DNA of 64,000 nt from Methanoculleus bourgensis MS2. GTDB lineage: Archaea; Halobacteriota; Methanomicrobia; Methanomicrobiales; Methanoculleaceae. The notes below the pieces were generated by a model. The model was not told the DNA's origin. It saw nothing but the letters and a program-made list of their open reading frames with translations, and ran no database searches. Numbering within the stretch: the stretch's first letter is position 1; each line of letters starts with the position of its first letter. Both the position numbers and the translations under genes were made by a program. This document shows positions 55,006-63,792 of this stretch, piece by piece. The stretch covers positions 2,108,001 through 2,172,000 of the forward strand of contig NC_018227.2 in assembly GCF_000304355.2 (NCBI RefSeq). Reading direction: 5' to 3'.

Positions 55006-55220
55006 AGTATTTTTCTCCAGAAAATCTTTGTAACCAGTATACTACCGTATCCCGTGTCTCCCATAGAATACCGTCGGTTTTGTATTCGGAAAAACGTTCT
55101 TGGAATCCCGCGATGACGATTCAGACGCAAGCCAGGCAAGCGGGAAAGACAACCTGGAACCCCACTCATTATCGAGCGCCATGGCACATCCGAGGGCTGA
55201 ACGGACTGTCTCGCTGGCAC

Positions 55221-55640
55221 CATTCAGAAAGCCCTAAACCACCCCACCGCCATAACCTCTTCATGCGCTACATCGTCACCGGCGGGGCCGGCTTGGCTCA
55301 AACCTTGCAGACACCTTAGCTCAAAACCACGACGTCGTCATCATCGACAACCTCGCTACCGGGCGGCGGGAGAACATCGAGCACCTCCTCGACCACCCCC
55401 GGGTGACGTTCATCGAGGGGAGTATCACCGACCTTGATCTTTTGATGAGACCTTCCACGGCGCGGACGGCATCCTGGCCATCCCCTCGGTGCCCCGGTCG
55501 GTGATAGAGCCCCCTCGCCTCGAACGAGGCGAACGTGACCGGCACCGTGAGTGTGCTCGTGGCGGCAAAGGACTGTGGGGTGCCGGCCGTCGTCGCCGCC
55601 TCTGTCTACGGCGACACCCCTCTTCCGGGATCGTGAAACG
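55221..55640 (+). pseudogene. Epimerase gene fragment E4
   Basis: The lead-in cattcagaaagccctaaacc precedes ATG at 55264 (MRYIVTGGAG). A small deletion at ggcttggctcaaacc breaks the frame in the NAD-binding motif. The rest follows E3 closely: gacgtcgtcatcatcgacaa, gtgacgttcatcgaggggag, cctcgcctcgaacgaggcga and gtctacggcgacacccctct. Several further frame breaks. It ends about 170 bases before the second aminotransferase promoter. Confidence 0.78.
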
Positions 55641-55808
55641 TTCGGGTTCACGTCCGTCCTCCACCACCCACCGGAGGTGAAGAACACCGGGCATCACCCC
55701 GGAACCTAAGTACCCGCCAGACCGCTGCCCATATACGCTCTCCATCCCCACTCCATTCCAGGGAGCGTTAAGGATTTCTACATAACTTTTCCATCAAAAA
55801 TGCAAACT

Positions 55809-55820
55809 CCTATATTAACA
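55809..55820 (+). promoter_or_regulatory. Conserved TATA-type promoter of degT-2
   Basis: cctatattaaca matches the element before degT-1 (37125) and lies about 45-56 bases before the ATG at 55865. The flanking tcaaaaa and gaaag words are also shared. Confidence 0.6.
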
Positions 55821-55864
55821 TAAGCGAAAGAAACATGACATCTGCTTCCGGAGTTGGAAATTCC

Positions 55865-56947
55865 ATGCACATCCCTATCGCCCAACCTTCCCTCGGAAAC
55901 GAGGAGAACGATGCTGTTCTCGCCGTCCTCGCCTCGGGCATGATCGCCCAGGGCCCGGAGACCGCCGCCTTTGAGGAAGAGTTCGCCGCCTACTGCGGCG
56001 TCCCCCACGCCGTTGCCGTCTCGAACGGGACCACCGCCCTCCACGCGGCGCTGCTCGCCGCCGGGGTCGGGCCGGGCGACGAGGTGGTCGTCCCGGCGTT
56101 CACGTTCTTTGCGACGGCGTCCGCGGTCTCGATGTCTGGGGCGGTGCCCGTCTTTGCCGACGTCGATCCGGCGACCGCCACAATCGACCCGGCTGATATC
56201 CTCGCAAAGGTTAGCCCAAAGACAAAGGCCGTGATCGCCGTCCACCTCTACGGCCAGCCCTGCGACGCCGCGGCGGTCAACAAGATCTGCGATGCTCGGG
56301 ACCTCGTCTTCATCGAGGACGCCGCCCAGGCCCACGGCGCGGAGTATCACGGGACACGGACGGGGGCGCTCGGCGACCTCGCCTGCTTCTCCTTCTACGC
56401 GACGAAGAACATGGCGACCGGGGAAGGGGGGATGGTGACGACGGGCTCGGATGAGTATGACGCCCGCCTCCGCCGGGTCATCAACCACGGCCAGAGCGAG
56501 AAGTACCTCCATACGGAGCTCGGCTACAACTACCGCATGACCGACATCAACGCCGCGATCGGGAGGGTGCAGCTCGCGAAACTCGACGGCTTCAACCGCC
56601 GCCGGCAGGAGAACGCTGCCTATTATAATGCTCACATCACGGCGCCGGGGCTCGTGCTCCCCTCGGTCGCGCCCGGCCGGACCCATGTCTGGCACCAGTA
56701 CTCCCTGCGGCTCACCGACGCGTTCCCCCTCTCCCGGGACGAGCTGATGGCCCACCTCCGCGAGCGCGGGATCGGCTGCGCCGTCCATTACCCGGTCGCC
56801 CTCTCCCGGCAGCCCTTCTACGCCGGGGCTGCCTCCTGCCCGGTCGCCGAGTCGCTCGCGGCCTCGGTCCTCTCGATCCCGGTCCACCCAGGGGTTACCG
56901 ATGAGGCGCGGGCTTACATCGCCGACGCCATCAACGGGGTGGTCTAA
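55865..56947 (+). CDS. DegT/DnrJ/EryC1 sugar aminotransferase, copy 2 (WbpE-like)
   Basis: 360 residues, same motifs as copy 1 (FSFYATKNMATGEGG with PLP Lys181 and GYNYRMTDINAAIG). Differences from copy 1 by eye are about 29 positions, clustered in residues 50-165. ATG at 55865 aligns with copy 1; the in-frame ATG at 55835 adds ten residues not present there. It overlaps the next gene by one base (TAATG). With the three genes downstream it forms the more complete of the two sugar operons. Confidence 0.93.
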   Translation: MHIPIAQPSLGNEENDAVLAVLASGMIAQGPETAAFEEEFAAYCGVPHAVAVSNGTTALHAALLAAGVGPGDEVVVPAFTFFATASAVSMSGAVPVFADVDPATATIDPADILAKVSPKTKAVIAVHLYGQPCDAAAVNKICDARDLVFIEDAAQAHGAEYHGTRTGALGDLACFSFYATKNMATGEGGMVTTGSDEYDARLRRVINHGQSEKYLHTELGYNYRMTDINAAIGRVQLAKLDGFNRRRQENAAYYNAHITAPGLVLPSVAPGRTHVWHQYSLRLTDAFPLSRDELMAHLRERGIGCAVHYPVALSRQPFYAGAASCPVAESLAASVLSIPVHPGVTDEARAYIADAINGVV

Positions 56948-57861
56948 TGGACGCGGGCGTCATCGGCACCGGGACGATGGGCAAAAACCACGTCCGGGTC
57001 TACTCGGAGCTCAAGGAGGTCGGGGCGACCTACGTCTACGACCTGAACACGAAGGCCGCCGAAGAGGTCGCCGCCGCCACCGGGGCCGAGGTCTGCCGCT
57101 CGATGGAGGAACTCCTCGCGAAAGCCGGGTGCGTCTCGGTCGTGGTCCCGACCCCCTACCACCTCCGGACAGCGGGGGAGGTCATCGCCGCCGGGGTGCA
57201 CGCCCTGATCGAGAAGCCCCTCTGCCTCACCGTGCGCGAGTGCGAGCAGCTGATCGGGCAGATCCCGGAGGGGCTGACCGTCGGTGTCGGGCAGATCGAG
57301 CGGTTCAACCCGGTCGTCGCCGAAGTCGCAAGGATTGTAGAGGATCCCCTCTACGTCTCCTTCCACCGGCACAACCCGGCCTCGGCACGGGTGACCGGGA
57401 GTTCCGTCGTCGAGGACCTGATGATCCACGACATCGACATCGCGTTCAACGTCCTCTTCCCCGAGCGGGAGTGTACCCTCCACGCCAGCGGGACCGGGGA
57501 CGTCGCCGCGGCCCTTATGTCCTTCGGGCGGACACCGGTCTACCTCTCGGCCTCCCGCAAGGCCTCGAAGAAGGTCCGGTCAATCTACATCGAGGAGGAG
57601 GACCGGACGATCGAGGGCGACTTCATGACCCAGGAGGTCTATGTCTACAGGAAGCCCGAAGCCTACGGGCAGGAGAACGGGCTCTACCGCCAGGAGAACA
57701 TCATCGAGAAACTCCTGGTGAACAAGGTCGAGCCCTTGAAGATCGAACTCGCGACGTTTGTCCGGGCCGCCCGCGACGGGAAACCCTTCCCGGTGACGCC
57801 GGAGCAGGGGCTCGGAAACGTCCGGATCTGCGAGGCGATCTACCGGGGCCTCTCGGCATGA
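56947..57861 (+). CDS. Gfo/Idh/MocA oxidoreductase, copy 2 (WbpB-like)
   Basis: 304 residues, with GVIGTGTMGKNHVRVY as NAD site, EKPLCLTV, and VVEDLMIHDIDIAFN. Closely matches copy 1. It should act with the aminotransferase to convert a UDP-GlcNAc uronate to the 3-amino form. Overlaps both neighbours (TAATG before, ATGA after), so all three genes are translationally coupled. Confidence 0.92.
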   Translation: MDAGVIGTGTMGKNHVRVYSELKEVGATYVYDLNTKAAEEVAAATGAEVCRSMEELLAKAGCVSVVVPTPYHLRTAGEVIAAGVHALIEKPLCLTVRECEQLIGQIPEGLTVGVGQIERFNPVVAEVARIVEDPLYVSFHRHNPASARVTGSSVVEDLMIHDIDIAFNVLFPERECTLHASGTGDVAAALMSFGRTPVYLSASRKASKKVRSIYIEEEDRTIEGDFMTQEVYVYRKPEAYGQENGLYRQENIIEKLLVNKVEPLKIELATFVRAARDGKPFPVTPEQGLGNVRICEAIYRGLSA

Positions 57862-58916
57862 AGGTCCTCTCGGTCGTCGGGGCCCGGCCCCAGTTCATCA
57901 AGTGCGCTCCTGTCTCCCGGGAACTCCGGGAGGTGCACGAAGAGGTCCTCGTCCACACCGGGCAGCACTATGACTATGGGCTGTCCGAGGTCTTCTTCCG
58001 CGACCTCGGGATCCCGGAACCCGACTACCACCTCGATATCGGCTCGGGGAGCCACGGCGTCCAGACCGGCCGGATGCTCGCCGCGGTCGAGGAAGTGATC
58101 GCCAGGGAGGAGCCGGACCTCGTCCTCGTCTACGGGGACACGAACTCGACCCTTGCGGGAGCGCTCGCGGCGGCAAAGGTGCACGTGCCGGTGGTGCATG
58201 TCGAGGCCGGGCTCCGGAGTTTTGACCGCCGGATGCCCGAGGAGGTGAACCGGGTCCTGACGGATCATTGCTCGGACCTCCTCTTCTGCCCGACGGCGAC
58301 CGCGGTTGCGAACCTCGCGGCCGAGGGGGTCACCGCGGGCGTCCACCTCACCGGGGACGTGATGGTCGACGCGCTCCGGGAGAACATGACTCTTGCAGAG
58401 GAGCGCTCCACGGCTCTTACCGATCTTGGGCTCTCCCGGAAGGGGTACTACCTTGCCACGGTCCACCGTGCGGGGAACACCGATGATCCGACCGCGCTCG
58501 GCGCGATCCTGGAGGCTTTTTCCCGCCTCAACGCTCCGGTGGTCTTCCCGGCTCATCCCAGGACCCGGAAGATGCTTGGCATGTATGGGCTTGAGCCCGC
58601 GGAGAACGTCAGCGTTGTTGAACCGCTCCCCTACTTTGATATGCTCACCCTCCTTGCCGGCGCCCAGGCGGTCCTCACCGACTCCGGCGGCGTCCAGAAG
58701 GAGGCCTACATCCTCAAGGTGCCGTGCGTGACCCTGCGGGAGAACACCGAGTGGGTCGAGACCCTGGAGGACGGCTGGAACGTCCTGGTGGGTGCGGACC
58801 CGGACCGGATCGTCGCCGAGGCAGAGCGGGGCGGCGGCGGCCGGCACTCAGCCCGGTTCGGCGACGGGCATGCTGCAGAGAGGATCGCCGCGATCATCAG
58901 AGAATATGAACCCTGA
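57858..58916 (+). CDS. wecB: UDP-N-acetylglucosamine 2-epimerase (WecB/WbpI type)
   Basis: 352 residues. Motifs: VVGARPQFIKCAPV, HTGQHYDYGLSEVFF, VYGDTNSTLAGALAA, HVEAGLRSFDRRMPEE, NRVLTDHCSD, and DSGGVQKEAYIL with CVTLRENTEWVET. It interconverts UDP-GlcNAc and UDP-ManNAc, or, given the operon, UDP-GlcNAc3NAcA and its manno form (WbpI). Sequence alone does not decide between these. ATG at 57858 overlaps the preceding TGA. A second copy of its last 70 bases lies at 60219, marking a duplication. Confidence 0.93.
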   Translation: MKVLSVVGARPQFIKCAPVSRELREVHEEVLVHTGQHYDYGLSEVFFRDLGIPEPDYHLDIGSGSHGVQTGRMLAAVEEVIAREEPDLVLVYGDTNSTLAGALAAAKVHVPVVHVEAGLRSFDRRMPEEVNRVLTDHCSDLLFCPTATAVANLAAEGVTAGVHLTGDVMVDALRENMTLAEERSTALTDLGLSRKGYYLATVHRAGNTDDPTALGAILEAFSRLNAPVVFPAHPRTRKMLGMYGLEPAENVSVVEPLPYFDMLTLLAGAQAVLTDSGGVQKEAYILKVPCVTLRENTEWVETLEDGWNVLVGADPDRIVAEAERGGGGRHSARFGDGHAAERIAAIIREYEP

Positions 58917-59220
58917 ATACAAAACAGAGATGCAGACAATCGATGTGCCGGGTATCGAGCACGTCTACGGCTTCCAGCGGGATTTGGCCTCGTCGGGGTA
59001 TACGACCGCGATGCTCAACAGGGGTGAGTCACCCCTCAAGGGTGAGGAGCCGGGACTTCCGGAACTGCTCAGGAATGTCGTCGGGTGCGACGTGGTGCCC
59101 CTCACCATCCAGACGCCGTTTCTCGATGAGCGAGGAGAAGGGATCGGCGATTCGGGCGCGCAACCTCACCCCCGGGGCGACCGCACGCATGGCCCGGGGG
59201 AGTTGACGTGGGAGAGAGAG
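58917..59220 (+). pseudogene. Truncated UDP-sugar dehydrogenase remnant
   Basis: The reading frame beginning MNPEYKTEMQT continues with HVYGFQRDLASSGYTTAML, NRGESPLKGEEPGL and VPLTIQTPFLDE, which match the N-terminal third of the intact dehydrogenase at 60315. The NAD-binding GVIGMGYVGIP part and a central stretch are deleted, and the frame decays after ERGEGIG. Confidence 0.82.
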
Positions 59221-59224
59221 TTAT

Positions 59225-59764
59225 TCAGACCTGGATACCTGCCCGGACGAGCGCCTCCTTGATGGAGACGAGCTCCCTTCTGATCTCCCCAAACTCGTCA
59301 TCAAGGTGCTTCCTGGTATCACTTCGGAGCCCGACAATCTCTTCTTTCGTCTCTCTCGCGATCTGAAGGGTCTGGTCCTGCTTGTCCAGCATCTGGTCCT
59401 GCTTGTCCAGCATTCGGTCAAATTTCATATCCATGCTGTGCAGTACATTCCCGGCGTAATCCATCCGCTCGAATGTCTCCTCCTGGATGTCTCCCCGGAT
59501 TATCTCAAAATCGGCGTACTCTCCTGTGGCTTCTTCCCACCTGATGGTGAACGATTTGACGGCAATGGGTCTACGTATGATATTGATCTCGTTGATGAAA
59601 TCCCGGAGGTCCTGCTCGCTCCCCTCTGCAACGATCTCGACCTCCCCGTTCTTGAGATTCATCACGTACCCCGAGATATTCCGTTCAAACGTCTCGTTGT
59701 ACACGTGCTCCCGATAGCCGACCCGCTGGACACGTCCCCGTGCAGTGGCCACAAATCGTTTCAT
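59225..59764 (-). CDS. Acylphosphatase domain fused to a C-terminal coiled coil
   Basis: 179 residues. The N-terminal 90 form an acylphosphatase: ATARGRVQRVGYREHVY holds the catalytic Arg and GYVMNLKNGEVEIVAEG the catalytic Asn. This enzyme hydrolyses acyl phosphates such as carbamoyl or acetyl phosphate. The C-terminal 80 residues are a charged coiled coil with a repeated unit (MLDKQDQMLDKQDQTL) and ELVSIKEALVRAG at the end. Such a fusion is unusual, since most acylphosphatases are about 90 residues. It lies between the broken and intact dehydrogenase copies on the opposite strand, so it came in with the duplication or inserted there. Confidence 0.85.
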   Translation of the reverse strand: MKRFVATARGRVQRVGYREHVYNETFERNISGYVMNLKNGEVEIVAEGSEQDLRDFINEINIIRRPIAVKSFTIRWEEATGEYADFEIIRGDIQEETFERMDYAGNVLHSMDMKFDRMLDKQDQMLDKQDQTLQIARETKEEIVGLRSDTRKHLDDEFGEIRRELVSIKEALVRAGIQV

Positions 59765-59929
59765 TCAATTTCCCTCTGTATGGTGGGCATAAATAGTTTC
59801 GCCAGATCGGCACTTCACCCGGCGAAGTTCTCGTTGGACCCCTGCCTGCACCACAAAAGGGGTGGCAGAAGAGCACGCATGAGATGCCGTTAATACGGTG
59901 CCCAACGAGACTCTAGAGGAGGAGATGCG

Positions 59930-60154
59930 ATGCAGATCGCGAGTACGCCTGATGGAACAGTCTTCATCGAGGGGAAGGTTGTGACCGCACTCGATCGATC
60001 TGTGGCCCCGGTGACGGGCATCATCGATCGGTCTACCGGCTGCGTGATCGTCAGCGGGGTACGTTGCAATCCTTCCGGGAAGGGCAAGGGGCACGGGAGA
60101 CGTCGCTCTCCTCATGGAGCGCCTGCACGTTCGGGGGGAGCCGTATGGAATTGA
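59930..60154 (+). CDS. Small reading frame with strong ribosome site, probably broken gene
   Basis: A clear ggaggag site sits about 6 bases before ATG 59930. The first 45 residues look coding (MQIASTPDGTVFIEGKVV, then VAPVTGIIDRSTGCVIVSGV). After about 60065 the frame becomes Gly/Arg-rich, while another frame reads GTGDVALLMERLHVRGEPYG and ends at a stop. The joined pieces recall the small AcnX/DUF126 domain, but that is weak. A frameshifted small gene is the most likely reading. Confidence 0.35.
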   Translation: MQIASTPDGTVFIEGKVVTALDRSVAPVTGIIDRSTGCVIVSGVRCNPSGKGKGHGRRRSPHGAPARSGGAVWN

Positions 60155-60218
60155 GGTTTGACCGGGAGAGGAACCAGCAGGAGCGGTCGGCCTTCGTCCG
60201 GAACCAGCGCGCGCCGGC

Positions 60219-60312
60219 GGCACTCAGCCCGGTTCGGCGACGGGCATGCTGCAGAGAGAATCGCCGCGATCATCACCGAATATGAACCCTGAATACCAAA
60301 TAGAGATGCATA
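60219..60312 (+). repeat. Duplicated 3' end of wecB
   Basis: The segment from ggcactcagcccggttcggc to the gaatatgaaccctgaatacc region repeats 58843-58936 with few changes. It has no wecB upstream of it, so it is a truncated copy left just before the intact dehydrogenase gene. Confidence 0.85.
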
Positions 60313-60314
60313 CA

Positions 60315-61760
60315 ATGACAGAGAACCTCGCAACACTTATCAAGAAACGCGGCCCGATCCGGACGGTCGGGGTCATCGGGATGGGCTACGTCGGCATCCC
60401 GGCGGCCGCGCTCTTTGCGGACGTGCCGCACTTCGAGCACGTCTACGGCTTCCAGCGGGACTCCCCCTCGTCGGGGTACAAGATCACTATGCTCAACCGC
60501 GGCGAGTCCCCGCTCAAGGGGGAGGAGCCCGGGCTTGAGGAACTGCTCGGCAGGGTCGTCGGTGCGGGGAAGTTCTCCTGCACATCGGACTTCGCGAAGG
60601 TCGCGGAGTGCGACGCGGTGACCCTCGCGATCCAGACGCCGTTCCTCGACAAGAAGGATCTTCTCCCGGACTTCACGCCCCTGATCGAGGGGCTCCGGAA
60701 CGTCGGGCGGCACCTGACGCCGGGAACGCTTGTCGTCCTCGAGTCGACGATCACCCCGGGGACGACCGCCGGGATGGCCCGCGAGATCCTCGAAGCCGAG
60801 TCCGGGCTTGTCGCCGGGAAGGATTTTGCCCTGGCGCACGCCCCCGAGCGGGTGATGGTCGGCCGGCTCCTCCGAAATATCCGGGAGCACGACCGGATCG
60901 TCGGCGGGATCGACGATCTCTCGACGGCACGTGCCGTGGAGCTCTACGCCCCGGTGCTCACGACCGGGGAGGTCATCCCGATGACCGCGACCGCGGCCGA
61001 GGTGACGAAGACCGCCGAGAACACCTTCCGCGACCTCCAGATCGCGGCCGTCAACCAGCTCGCCCTCTACTGCGAGGCGATGGGGATCAACGTCTACGAC
61101 GTCCGGGCCGGGGTGGCGTCGCTCGAGGGCGAGGGGATCACCCGCGCGATCCTCTGGCCGGGGGCCGGGGTCGGCGGCCACTGCCTGACGAAGGACACCT
61201 ACCACCTGGAGCGGGGGGTGCAGGTGCTCGGCGGGGAACTGGACTTCCCGGCCGGCCGGGAGTCCCTCTACACCCTCGCCCGCGGGATCAACGACTTCAT
61301 GCCCGAGCACATGTTGCATTTGACGGAGTCGGCGCTCGCGCCGACGGGCAAGACCCTCGCGGGTTCAAAGATTGCGCTGCTCGGCTGGGCCTTCATCAAC
61401 GACTCCGACGATGCCCGGAATACGCCGGCTGAACCGTTCCGTGACGCGGCGCTCGCTGCCGGTGCGGAAGTTGCCGTCCACGATCCCTGGGTGGACCCGG
61501 TGACGTCGCCGGACGCCCCGCCCGGGCTCTTACGGGACCTGGACGCCGTGCTCCGAGATGCGGACGCGGTGGTGGTCTTTGCCGGGCACAAGGAGTACCG
61601 GGGGCTCGAGCCTGCACGGGTGAAGGTACTCTGCGGGTCTGCGCACCCGGCGGTCGTGGATGGGCGGAATGTCGTGGACCCGGATGCGTGGATCGCAGTG
61701 GGGTTTGTCTACCGCGGGATCGGCCGGGGGGATAAGAACCGGCACGCGTTGCGGGGATAA
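60315..61760 (+). CDS. wecC: UDP-N-acetyl-hexosamine 6-dehydrogenase (WecC/WbpA type)
   Basis: 481 residues. NAD motif GVIGMGYVGIPAAALFAD at the N-terminus, ESTITPGTTAGMARE, APERVMVGR, NTFRDLQIAAVNQLALY, and catalytic Cys290 in GVGGHCLTKDTYHLE. It oxidises the C6 alcohol of UDP-ManNAc or UDP-GlcNAc to the uronic acid in two NAD steps. With the aminotransferase, oxidoreductase and 2-epimerase it completes most of a Wbp-like route; the acetyltransferase (WbpD) was not found. ATG at 60315 is used; ATG at 60306 or 60282 is also in frame. A truncated copy lies at 58917. Downstream, 61761-61956 shows no gene. Confidence 0.92.
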   Translation: MTENLATLIKKRGPIRTVGVIGMGYVGIPAAALFADVPHFEHVYGFQRDSPSSGYKITMLNRGESPLKGEEPGLEELLGRVVGAGKFSCTSDFAKVAECDAVTLAIQTPFLDKKDLLPDFTPLIEGLRNVGRHLTPGTLVVLESTITPGTTAGMAREILEAESGLVAGKDFALAHAPERVMVGRLLRNIREHDRIVGGIDDLSTARAVELYAPVLTTGEVIPMTATAAEVTKTAENTFRDLQIAAVNQLALYCEAMGINVYDVRAGVASLEGEGITRAILWPGAGVGGHCLTKDTYHLERGVQVLGGELDFPAGRESLYTLARGINDFMPEHMLHLTESALAPTGKTLAGSKIALLGWAFINDSDDARNTPAEPFRDAALAAGAEVAVHDPWVDPVTSPDAPPGLLRDLDAVLRDADAVVVFAGHKEYRGLEPARVKVLCGSAHPAVVDGRNVVDPDAWIAVGFVYRGIGRGDKNRHALRG

Positions 61761-61956
61761 CACTACTTTTTTGGTCTGACGGTTTCATGTGCGAGGCAGC
61801 ACGGCAGGAGATCGTCTCCATCTTCTTGCGGATGAAGGCCGGCGAACGGAGTCGGTTTCGGTATATCCTGTGCTGTTGACGGAACCTTTTCACTCATTGG
61901 TCGAACTATGTTCCACGTGGACCAAAATGTATCCATCCGGATCGTTGCTCTCCTGC

Positions 61957-62060
61957 TCAGACGTCACACCGGCCGAGTTCGACCTTCGCCCGGGTAAACG
62001 TCCGGTGGTCGAGGGCTCCGGGCAGAGACTCTTGCAACACAGGCCCACGCTTTGCACCTG
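61957..62060 (-). pseudogene. Primase-helicase 3' remnant of a second replicon
   Basis: The minus strand encodes LPGALDHRTFTRAKVELGRC, matching LPGVLDHRTFERVKTELGRC near the C-terminus of the primase at 46.3 kb. Just before it, another frame reads LQRAENRCK, comparable to CQRAETCC of the intact primase. A stop follows GRCDV. The rest up to 62480 shows scattered gttgcaac- and tttgcacc-type words and no gene. Confidence 0.72.
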
Positions 62061-62508
62061 TTTTCAGCGCGTTGCAGCCGGTGATGCCACTCCAAGGGTT
62101 GCTTTGAGGCGTTCGATCCTGATTTCCACCCCTTGATGGTAGTATCGTGAGATCTTTTCCGGCATTCCGGATTTCGCACACACCCGCACATCCATCCACC
62201 CCGGCACCGGTACCGGAGGCTGTGTGCGTGTTCTGCTGTACTTCAGTACTAAGAGAGAGAGGCATCTCTCTATCTGTACAAGTACTGCCGGATCCGGCGC
62301 CTTCCCCGGCCGTTCGATCTTCGCGGCCGGTGCTGGAATCCTGCGGTAAACCTGCTGCAACGTTGCAACGCGCACCTCCGGTGCTCGACCTCCGTTCCTG
62401 CGGAACATCGCAACCATCGGTGCTCCCGCTCCGGCCCGGAGCCCGTCGCGAGCTGTAATCGTCGGACTTGGGTTTGATAACCTATTGTCCTCTGGGAGGG
62501 TTACCAGG

Positions 62509-62754
62509 ATGACCGATGCAAAGACCACCCGGGAGCTCGTTTACGAGACGAACCGAGATGTGAAATGGATCTGCAAAATGCTGCAGAGAATGGAGGCGCA
62601 GGACGAAGAATTTGAGGCCCGGATACGGGCGCTCGAGGGCTGGCGGGCGGAGAAAGTGGGCGAGGAGAGGAGGATCTCGACGGTCAGTGCCGGGGCCGGC
62701 GGGGTCGTGGGTGGGGTGGTGGCGGTGCTGGTGAAGGTGCTCGGCGGGGGGTGA
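62509..62754 (+). CDS. Small coiled-coil protein with C-terminal membrane helix (XhlA-like)
   Basis: 81 residues starting MTDAKTTRELVYETNRDVKW. A helical coiled coil (ICKMLQRMEAQDEEFEARIR) is followed by a Gly/Val-rich hydrophobic segment (GAGGVVGGVVAVLVKVLGGG). This arrangement resembles the phage XhlA/holin-accessory type, which sits at the membrane. A gggagggt site lies before the ATG. A frameshifted copy is at 52.7 kb next to the iterons, so the gene travels with the replicon. Function in archaea is not known. Confidence 0.68.
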   Translation: MTDAKTTRELVYETNRDVKWICKMLQRMEAQDEEFEARIRALEGWRAEKVGEERRISTVSAGAGGVVGGVVAVLVKVLGGG

Positions 62755-62930
62755 GAGGAAAGCCCGCCGCCCCGCTTCACCATCCATATGCCGCCAAATT
62801 TACGCAATACTTTGCCTCATCAAAACCGATCAAAAGTTCAGCGATGTACCGTGGCATATTGGCTCGAAGAGAGATGCGCCGGAGGACCAGATCGCACAAA
62901 TTATCATTGGTCACAGGAAAACATGGATCA

Positions 62931-63629
62931 ATGAACAGCTACTGGCCGGGTTTCTTCCCTGAGCCCTCCGTCCGGACCCTCAACGACATGTGCTGCGTGC
63001 TGGCCAACCCAGACCAGTCCGGCGACACGCCCCTGTATTACATGTACCGCGACCTCGCTCTCACTGCGGAGGATCGCGCATACCTCAACGAGCAGAACCT
63101 CCGGTTCGACATCACCATCATTCATCCGGGAACCGTGGACGGGGAGTACGTCAAGACCAAAGGGCACTATCATCCGCTCAGCCCGTCAGGCATCGGCTAT
63201 CCGGAACTCTACCAGGTGCTCGCCGGGGAGGCGTTCTACCTCCTCCAGCGGAGCGATCTCCATGACGTTGTCGCTGTCACGGCAAAGGTGGGGGAGTTCG
63301 TCCTCATACCCCCGGGTTACGGGCACGTGACCATCAACCCCGGGAAGGAGAAGCTCGTGATGGCGAACCTGGTCTCGGCCGGTTTCGCGAGCGAATACAC
63401 GTTCTACGAGCAGATGCAGGGTGGGGCATACTACCTGATGGAGGAAGGCGGGTGGATCCGGAACCCGCGGTACCCGGCAATTCCCGGGATGAGGGTGATC
63501 CCTGCAGGGGAGGTGCCTGAACTGGGCATCCGGCATGGCAGAGAAATCTACAGGATGGTGTCTGGAAGGGAGGAACTCCTGTATCTGAATTTTCCAAAAG
63601 GGAGCCCAGAGTGCCTCTACCAAATGTAA
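62931..63629 (+). CDS. pgi: Archaeal cupin-type glucose-6-phosphate isomerase
   Basis: 232 residues of the cupin PGI family found in euryarchaea, unrelated to bacterial PGI. The metal-binding cupin motif is seen in KTKGHYHPLSPSGIGYPELY (two His and a Glu) with a later His in GYGHVTINPGKEKLVM. TVDGEYVKTKGHYH is a family hallmark. It interconverts glucose-6-P and fructose-6-P, supplying sugar phosphates for gluconeogenesis and, plausibly, for the nucleotide-sugar genes upstream. ATG at 62931 is chosen because the 60 residues encoded upstream in frame are unlike the family. The gap 62755-62930 may hold another eroded gene end (a frame with FSDVPWHIGSKRDAPED). Confidence 0.9.
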   Translation: MNSYWPGFFPEPSVRTLNDMCCVLANPDQSGDTPLYYMYRDLALTAEDRAYLNEQNLRFDITIIHPGTVDGEYVKTKGHYHPLSPSGIGYPELYQVLAGEAFYLLQRSDLHDVVAVTAKVGEFVLIPPGYGHVTINPGKEKLVMANLVSAGFASEYTFYEQMQGGAYYLMEEGGWIRNPRYPAIPGMRVIPAGEVPELGIRHGREIYRMVSGREELLYLNFPKGSPECLYQM

Positions 63630-63792
63630 TCCAACGCCCTCTGCGTGGCTAGATAAAGAAAAGGGTGGCAACGCCGTTCGGGGTAGGCAGATTGACATCA
63701 ACTCCTGCGAAAAATCGAGACAAAAACACGATCCTCGTCGCGGGTCCGGAAAAGGCGCCCTTGAGGGGACGTACAGTGGCCATTGCCAGGCG

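Noticed and set aside
55002-55223. Minus-strand frame next to the RelE-type gene, considered as its antitoxin
   Set aside because: No antitoxin-like fold or ribosome site. It overlaps the lead-in of fragment E4 and looks like decayed sequence.
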